From assembly GCA_017965725.1 (NCBI GenBank), contig JAGCPK010000143.1, forward strand, positions 1 through 56,812: DNA of 56,812 bases, read 5' to 3'. Source of the stretch: Prevotella sp. (lineage in GTDB: Bacteria > Bacteroidota > Bacteroidia > Bacteroidales > Bacteroidaceae). The notes under the pieces are model-generated. The model did not search any database, had not been told where the DNA came from, and was given only the letters and a program-made list of their open reading frames with translations. The number at the start of each line of letters is the position of its first letter. Position 1 is the first letter of the stretch. This document shows, in pieces, positions 52,279-56,812 of this stretch. Both the position numbers and the translations under genes were made by a program.

Positions 52279-54636
52279 CTATCGGATAGCATACAGATAG
52301 CCTAAAAGTGCCATCTTGCCACGCATGGTCTCACGTGGCGTGAACTCACCATTAACCCACATATACCGTTGGTTGAAGTACGACTCCTGACGAGGCCAGC
52401 CACCGTCATTCCAAGAAGGATAGCAACGGTTGAGTAGGATTCGGGCGTCACCGCCATTGTTTGGAGACCAGGTCTCAGTACCGTTGAAAGGTGTCTGCCC
52501 GGGATGGGTGCCTGGGTCTCCGTCGTTACGGCCCGTGGTATAGACATCGGTGATATGACGCTCACCCAAGCCTGTCATCTCAACGATATTGCCGGGGTTA
52601 CGACCTAATGCCCAGCCAGCCTCGGTGTACATAATCTGTTCCAACTGTTTCTTACGTGGTTTGTCAGCGATGTAGTGAGCCAACATCACCAGTTGCAAGT
52701 TCTGCGAGGTCTGCCAACGACTGTCGTTGGCGGCACGGCGCGAAGGTCGTTGGGCAACATGACTGATATTATATTCCTCTGCCTGTGCAATAACGCTGGC
52801 CTTTAAGTTTTGATAGAGGTCAGCATAATGGCGTGGATGAGGACAAGTGAGGTAGGCAGCAGCAGCCCAGAGTTGACAGAAAGGAATGGCTCTGGCATCA
52901 AACTGGTTGGTGACACCGATACCAAAGAAACCCTGTCTGCCTTTGTTGAAGAGTAGCGACAGCCCATCCTTGATCATACTCTCTTCGGCCATAATCTTCT
53001 CCCATTGTTCGTCGCCGGTGAGGTTGTAGAGGAAGGCGGCAGCCAACTGACGGAAGTCGCGTCCGCGCATCTGCATACTGCCGATGTCCTGCATGTCGTC
53101 AAGTTGCAGGTTCTCCTGTTTGCTGGCGAAACGGAAGGCCTTGATAGCCTCATCAGTATAGTACTGCCGTAAGGAGTCGTTTTTCTGCACACGGAACGCC
53201 TCACCCAGTACGGCACAGTTGGCGGCATTGGCCCAGGCAGCCATCGTGGTGCAACCCGCCTGGAACATCACACTCCAGTCGTTGCAGGGATTGGTGACAC
53301 CCTGTGAATAAGCCTCCCCGTCACGGATGGAGAGGAAGAAATCCACCTCATTGCGAGCCTCGTCGATAAGGTCGGGGATACCGTTGCCACTCTCACGGAT
53401 ACCTAAGGCATCTTCCGACAGACGACCATTGGTGAGGAGATAGGGCAGGAGCATGTCGTAGATATTGCTGACATGGGCTAAGTGACGGTCCCAGTCGAAG
53501 GCATCAGAGTGACCACCCTTTACCTCCGTGTTCACAGGGTTGCCCGGCAGACGATGCTGCCAGAAGATAGAGGCTTTGAGAGGTTTGAAGTGAGGCTCAT
53601 CCCATACATCTGTACGCAGTTCGCGCCATCCCGGACTCCACGGGTGGAAGTCTGTCTTATAGACAGTGAATCCTTTGGGATCTGTCTCTGGGATGAACTG
53701 CGGCTGACGGGGAACAGGCCATACATGCTCTGGGTCAATAGGCTCACCAAGACGCATGTAGTAGTACCCCCTGACGGAATAGCGATAAGGTTCGTAATAG
53801 ACTTCGTTGCCAATCTCAAAGTCCATGCTGCAACCCACATCCTCTACTACCAGACGGTAACACCCGGGGTTGACGGCCTTGAAATCGATATTCCACACGT
53901 CGGTACCAATCAGGTTCTTACCACCAGCCTCTTTCTCGGCAGCGGTAGCCTGTTTCCAGAATTTCACCGTTCCTACGTTCTGTTTCTTTTTTGTATTGAC
54001 CTGATAGAGCCATACCTTTCTGCCCTCCCAAGCCTTGTAATCACGCTGTCCACCGTCGCCCAACCACTGGTAGAGGTCTGCGGCATGGACGGCTTCAGCA
54101 GGTGAGTAGCCCAAAATATTGACGTGGATGGCCTCCGATTGTGAGTTAAAGACATCGAAACAGACGGAGACAGTCTCTTTATCTGCGCCAATACCCTTAG
54201 GGATAGTCACCGTGTAGGTACGTCCCTGTTTCATGGACTGCGGCAATTGGAGGAAGATCCAGTGGTCGAGTTCACTCTTCAGGGTATTGTCGGTGTTCAT
54301 CGGCTTCGATTTGCGCCAGACATTCACAGGTCGTGCTGTGGAGAAGGTCTTGTCGTCAACGGAACTGATGCTCCACAGACTGGCCTTTTGTGCCTCGTCC
54401 ACCTTCAGACGTTCACCGAACACCAACAGCGTGTCGTCGCCCTGGGCAAAGGAATGACCAAGATAGGCACTTGTTCCTGTGCCGCTGTCTCTGTAGTGTA
54501 CTTCACCGTCACGGAAATGTACCATGAGATAATCCTTGTCAATCACCTTAAGCCCCAAAAGTTTGGTGGCTGTTGAGGGAATGGCTGTCATCAGCAGTAG
54601 TCCTACTATGACAGCGTAGAATAGTTTCTTTGTCAT
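52279..54636 (-). CDS. Glycoside hydrolase family 9 protein (endoglucanase-like)
   Basis: A 785-residue exported enzyme with a short signal peptide ([20 protein letters not shown]). An Ig-like N-terminal domain (residues about 25-300) is followed by the (alpha/alpha)6 catalytic domain. [20 protein letters not shown] contains the usual paired Asp, [19 protein letters not shown] is a GH9 helix, and [20 protein letters not shown] is the C-terminal substrate region. Substrates are likely beta-1,4-glucans or related polymers. It is the first gene of the run with GH3, ndk and GH13. Confidence 0.88.
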   Translation of the reverse strand: MTKKLFYAVIVGLLLMTAIPSTATKLLGLKVIDKDYLMVHFRDGEVHYRDSGTGTSAYLGHSFAQGDDTLLVFGERLKVDEAQKASLWSISSVDDKTFSTARPVNVWRKSKPMNTDNTLKSELDHWIFLQLPQSMKQGRTYTVTIPKGIGADKETVSVCFDVFNSQSEAIHVNILGYSPAEAVHAADLYQWLGDGGQRDYKAWEGRKVWLYQVNTKKKQNVGTVKFWKQATAAEKEAGGKNLIGTDVWNIDFKAVNPGCYRLVVEDVGCSMDFEIGNEVYYEPYRYSVRGYYYMRLGEPIDPEHVWPVPRQPQFIPETDPKGFTVYKTDFHPWSPGWRELRTDVWDEPHFKPLKASIFWQHRLPGNPVNTEVKGGHSDAFDWDRHLAHVSNIYDMLLPYLLTNGRLSEDALGIRESGNGIPDLIDEARNEVDFFLSIRDGEAYSQGVTNPCNDWSVMFQAGCTTMAAWANAANCAVLGEAFRVQKNDSLRQYYTDEAIKAFRFASKQENLQLDDMQDIGSMQMRGRDFRQLAAAFLYNLTGDEQWEKIMAEESMIKDGLSLLFNKGRQGFFGIGVTNQFDARAIPFCQLWAAAAYLTCPHPRHYADLYQNLKASVIAQAEEYNISHVAQRPSRRAANDSRWQTSQNLQLVMLAHYIADKPRKKQLEQIMYTEAGWALGRNPGNIVEMTGLGERHITDVYTTGRNDGDPGTHPGQTPFNGTETWSPNNGGDARILLNRCYPSWNDGGWPRQESYFNQRYMWVNGEFTPRETMRGKMALLGYLYAIR

Positions 54637-54712
54637 TGTGTTGTAATATTTTTAATTATCCGCTACAAAAATACAAAATAAATGGGGCATTCAAAACTTT
54701 TTCCTTAATTAT

Positions 54713-54744
54713 TTCGCTTTTTGGTGTAAGATTTAGTAATTTTG
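54713..54744 (+). promoter_or_regulatory. Promoter of the FecCD permease gene, nearly leaderless
   Basis: TAATTTTG at 54737-54744 is a -7 element; TTCG at 54713-54716, 20 bases upstream, occupies the -33 position as it does before the inositol-phosphate synthase gene. The ATG at 54755 is only ten bases after the -7 element, so the transcript should have almost no leader and cannot hold a riboswitch. Confidence 0.55.
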
Positions 54745-54754
54745 TCACGTCGAA

Positions 54755-55768
54755 ATGAAGAAAGGTACACTATACTGCATCGGATTGGGCGTGCTGATAA
54801 TTATTCTCTTTGCGCTGAATCTGTTGATGGGATCTATCCAGATTCCAGCCTCAGATGTGTTTAGTATCCTGATGGGCGACGAGACACAGAAAGCCTCGTG
54901 GCGGTTTATCATCTTGGAGTCTCGTCTGCCTCAAGCCATCACCGCCATACTCTGTGGCGGGGCATTGGCTGTCAGTGGTCTGATGTTACAGACCGCTTTC
55001 CGCAATCCCCTGGCTGGTCCGAGCATCTTTGGTATCAACAGTGGTGCAGGTCTTGGCGTGGCCCTTGTGATGTTGCTGATGGGTGGTAGCATCTCTGCCG
55101 GTTCAGTGAGTATATCAGGTTTCGTGGCTATCCTCGTGGCGGCATTTATCGGTGCGATGGCGGTGATGGCTGTCATCTTTTTCTTCTCCAGCATCGTCAG
55201 AAACAATGTCATGTTACTCATCATCGGTATCATGATAGGCTATATCTCCAACTCGGCTATCTCGCTGCTGAATTTCTTTGCCACGGATGAGGGCGTAAAG
55301 TCATATATGGTGTGGGGCATGGGTTCTTTCGGTGGGGTGTCGATGAAGACCATGCCTGTTTTTGCCACGATGACGATAGCGGGACTCATCGGTGCGTTAT
55401 TGCTCATTAAGCCTCTGAATGCACTGATGCTGGGCGACCGCTATGCGGAGAACCTCGGCATCAATATCCTGCGCACCCGCAACTGGCTGTTGATAGTAAC
55501 GGGTATTCTCACGGCAGTCACCACCGCTTTCTGCGGACCTGTAGCGTTCATCGGACTGGCTGTACCTCATATCGCTCGTCTGCTGTTGACAACGGACAAT
55601 CATCGTGTGCTTCTTCCCGCCACCATCCTCTGTGGTGCCGTGATAGCATTGGTCTGTAATCTTATTTGTTTCCTCCCTGGCGAGAATGGTGTCATTCCCC
55701 TGAATGCTGTCACACCCATCATGGGCGCGCCAGTCATCATCTACGTCATTGCCAAAGGTAGGAAATAA
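54755..55768 (+). CDS. FecCD-family ABC transporter permease (BtuC-like)
   Basis: A 337-residue inner-membrane permease with about nine hydrophobic segments. SRLPQAITAILCGGALAVSGLMLQTAFRNPLAGPSIFGINSGAG (in part SRLPQAITAILCGGALAVSG) is the family's conserved region, and GPVAFIGLAVPHIARLL near 268 is the coupling motif contacting the ATPase. Such permeases import cobalamin, heme or iron chelates. The convergent CobD-like gene and the btuF gene 16 kb upstream make cobalamin likely, but a ferric-siderophore role is not excluded. No ATPase gene is next to it in the window. Confidence 0.85.
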   Translation: MKKGTLYCIGLGVLIIILFALNLLMGSIQIPASDVFSILMGDETQKASWRFIILESRLPQAITAILCGGALAVSGLMLQTAFRNPLAGPSIFGINSGAGLGVALVMLLMGGSISAGSVSISGFVAILVAAFIGAMAVMAVIFFFSSIVRNNVMLLIIGIMIGYISNSAISLLNFFATDEGVKSYMVWGMGSFGGVSMKTMPVFATMTIAGLIGALLLIKPLNALMLGDRYAENLGINILRTRNWLLIVTGILTAVTTAFCGPVAFIGLAVPHIARLLLTTDNHRVLLPATILCGAVIALVCNLICFLPGENGVIPLNAVTPIMGAPVIIYVIAKGRK

Positions 55769-55771
55769 GAT

Positions 55772-56794
55772 CTATTGTTTTTCTTCGCGATATTCCTTGA
55801 TGGCACTGATCAGGGCATCATTCTCCTCAGGTGTCTGTGCGGCTACACGGAAGCAGTGATCATCGAGGCTATAGAAGTTGGAGGCGTCGCGTATCAGGAT
55901 GCCGTGATGTTCCACGAGCCAGTTCTTCAGTTCAAGACTGGTGGCCCAATCGATGTTTACCAACATATAGTGTGTCTGTGTGTCCATCACCATCAGTCCC
56001 TCTATCTCCGACAGTTCCTTTTTGAGTCGCTGGGCTTCTTCGAGATAATCCTTCAGATTGGGCAGTACCTTCGGGTCGTGTTCTACCAGATACTTGCCTG
56101 CCTCGATAGCCAAGGCATTCACCGTCCAGGGCTGGCGGATGTCGCGCAAGCGTTCTATAATAATAGGTGAAGCCGTCAGATAACCGAGGCGAAGCCCAGG
56201 GATACAGTATTTCTTCGAGAGCGACTGGATGATCATCACATTATAGCAATCGAGCAGTTCCTTCGGTTGGAGCATCGGTTGGAGGGTGTAGTCGGCATAA
56301 CTCTGATCAATAACATGGAGATAGCGCGGATGCTTACGAATGATATGGGTGATGAGCGATTTCAACAGCACATTACCCGTCGGGTTGTCTGGATTACACA
56401 ACCAGTAGATGCGGTCTTCGGGCAGTATATTGAGTTCATCATTACGATCGTAGGAGATGGTATGTCCGAACATTCGACAGGCATCGGCATATTCGTTGTA
56501 GGTGGGCTGGGGAATGACAGAAGCCCAATGACGATAGAGTTGTGCGATGAGGTAGATGGCCTCGTTGGCACCGTTGGTCACCATCACCATGTCGGCAGGA
56601 ATCTCCAGTTTCTTGGCTATCATGGCCTCCAGTTCCCGAGGTTCAGGCTCAGGATAGTTGCCAATGACATCAAGTCGCAAAGCCAGATAATCCTTCAGTT
56701 CCGTCAAGTCTGCCCGTTGGTACATGTTGGAACTGACGTTCATCTTGATCTGATCACCATAGCGGTATGTGTCGTCTCCGTGTCCGTAAGTCAT
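55772..56794 (-). CDS. cobD: Class I/II aminotransferase, probable threonine-phosphate decarboxylase
   Basis: A 340-residue PLP enzyme. MTYGHGDDTYRYG at the start, NYPEPEPRELEAMIA, TNGANEAIYLIAQLY, WLCNPDNPTGN and the PLP-lysine motif SLSKKYCIPGLRLGYL with K194 match the CobD/HisC group. CobD makes aminopropanol phosphate, the linker of cobalamin's lower ligand. The nearby corrinoid permease and B12 uptake operon favour CobD over HisC, consistent with the HGDD start (HGG-like in CobD). A histidinol-phosphate aminotransferase role remains possible. It converges on the permease gene with three bases between stop codons. Confidence 0.75.
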   Translation of the reverse strand: MTYGHGDDTYRYGDQIKMNVSSNMYQRADLTELKDYLALRLDVIGNYPEPEPRELEAMIAKKLEIPADMVMVTNGANEAIYLIAQLYRHWASVIPQPTYNEYADACRMFGHTISYDRNDELNILPEDRIYWLCNPDNPTGNVLLKSLITHIIRKHPRYLHVIDQSYADYTLQPMLQPKELLDCYNVMIIQSLSKKYCIPGLRLGYLTASPIIIERLRDIRQPWTVNALAIEAGKYLVEHDPKVLPNLKDYLEEAQRLKKELSEIEGLMVMDTQTHYMLVNIDWATSLELKNWLVEHHGILIRDASNFYSLDDHCFRVAAQTPEENDALISAIKEYREEKQ

Positions 56795-56812
56795 TCTAAT
56801 TTATAATTTAAC

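Noticed and set aside
53482-54105. 207-codon plus-strand frame antisense to the GH9 gene
   Set aside because: Shadow of GH9 coding; no domain and no start context.

Overview
The window looks like a chromosomal segment from a Bacteroidales bacterium, most likely Prevotella or a close relative. The evidence is the Bacteroidota promoter signature (a -33 TTTG about 20 bases before TAnnTTTG, seen upstream of leuS, pyrE, the RND pump and the ECF sigma gene), a PorZ-type beta-propeller and C-terminal tails resembling type IX secretion signals, a BtuB/BtuG-type vitamin B12 locus, an ECF sigma/DUF4974 anti-sigma/outer-membrane trio, and GH36, GH3, GH9 and GH13 glycoside hydrolases. Genus is inferred from gene content; no rRNA or tRNA gene was found.

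Layout. 0-7.7 kb: a cytidylate-kinase-like protein, a low-molecular-weight tyrosine phosphatase, leuS, a YitT-type membrane protein, and one reading frame joining the RdgB nucleotide-pool sanitiser to a PorZ-like secreted propeller. 7.7-14 kb, AT-richer: a GT-C-like membrane protein, a GtrA flippase, two secreted CotH-family kinases, and on the opposite strand a secreted tyrosine phosphatase and nadA. 15.0-15.4 kb: an AT-rich spacer with a cluster of DnaA-box-like 9-mers. 15.4-23.9 kb: a beta-barrel protein and housekeeping genes (TrmH-type methyltransferase, a TrmO-PrmC fusion, recX, inositol-phosphate synthase, comF, pyrE, an SRPBCC protein, argH, a Cys4 lipoprotein).

23.9-29.1 kb is an AT-rich defence island: two C5 DNA methyltransferases of different subfamilies, an internal terminator, a small HTH regulator, a PD-(D/E)xK protein that is probably the restriction enzyme, and an unfamiliar protein with degenerate DHH-phosphoesterase motifs. 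It is followed by hairpins, a 32-base alternating purine-pyrimidine run and a large imperfect palindrome. This is the best candidate for an incompletely described system in the window.

29.5-39 kb: an alpha-galactosidase, a manganese exporter, then a cobalamin riboswitch controlling btuB, btuG, a surface protein of unknown role, a DUF4465 protein (possibly BtuH) and btuF, which together should capture and import vitamin B12. A FecCD-type permease and a CobD-like enzyme, probably also cobalamin-related, lie about 16 kb further on. Between them are a two-gene RND efflux system, the ECF sigma/anti-sigma/barrel trio, an orphan lipoprotein, a three-copy 43-bp repeat, and a minus-strand run GH9-GH3-ndk-GH13.

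Two housekeeping pairs that are usually separate genes (rdgB/porZ and trmO/prmC) are joined in frame here, and a GTGA-type simple repeat encodes the C-terminal tails of three proteins. All functional calls rest on reading motifs by eye; no database search was run.
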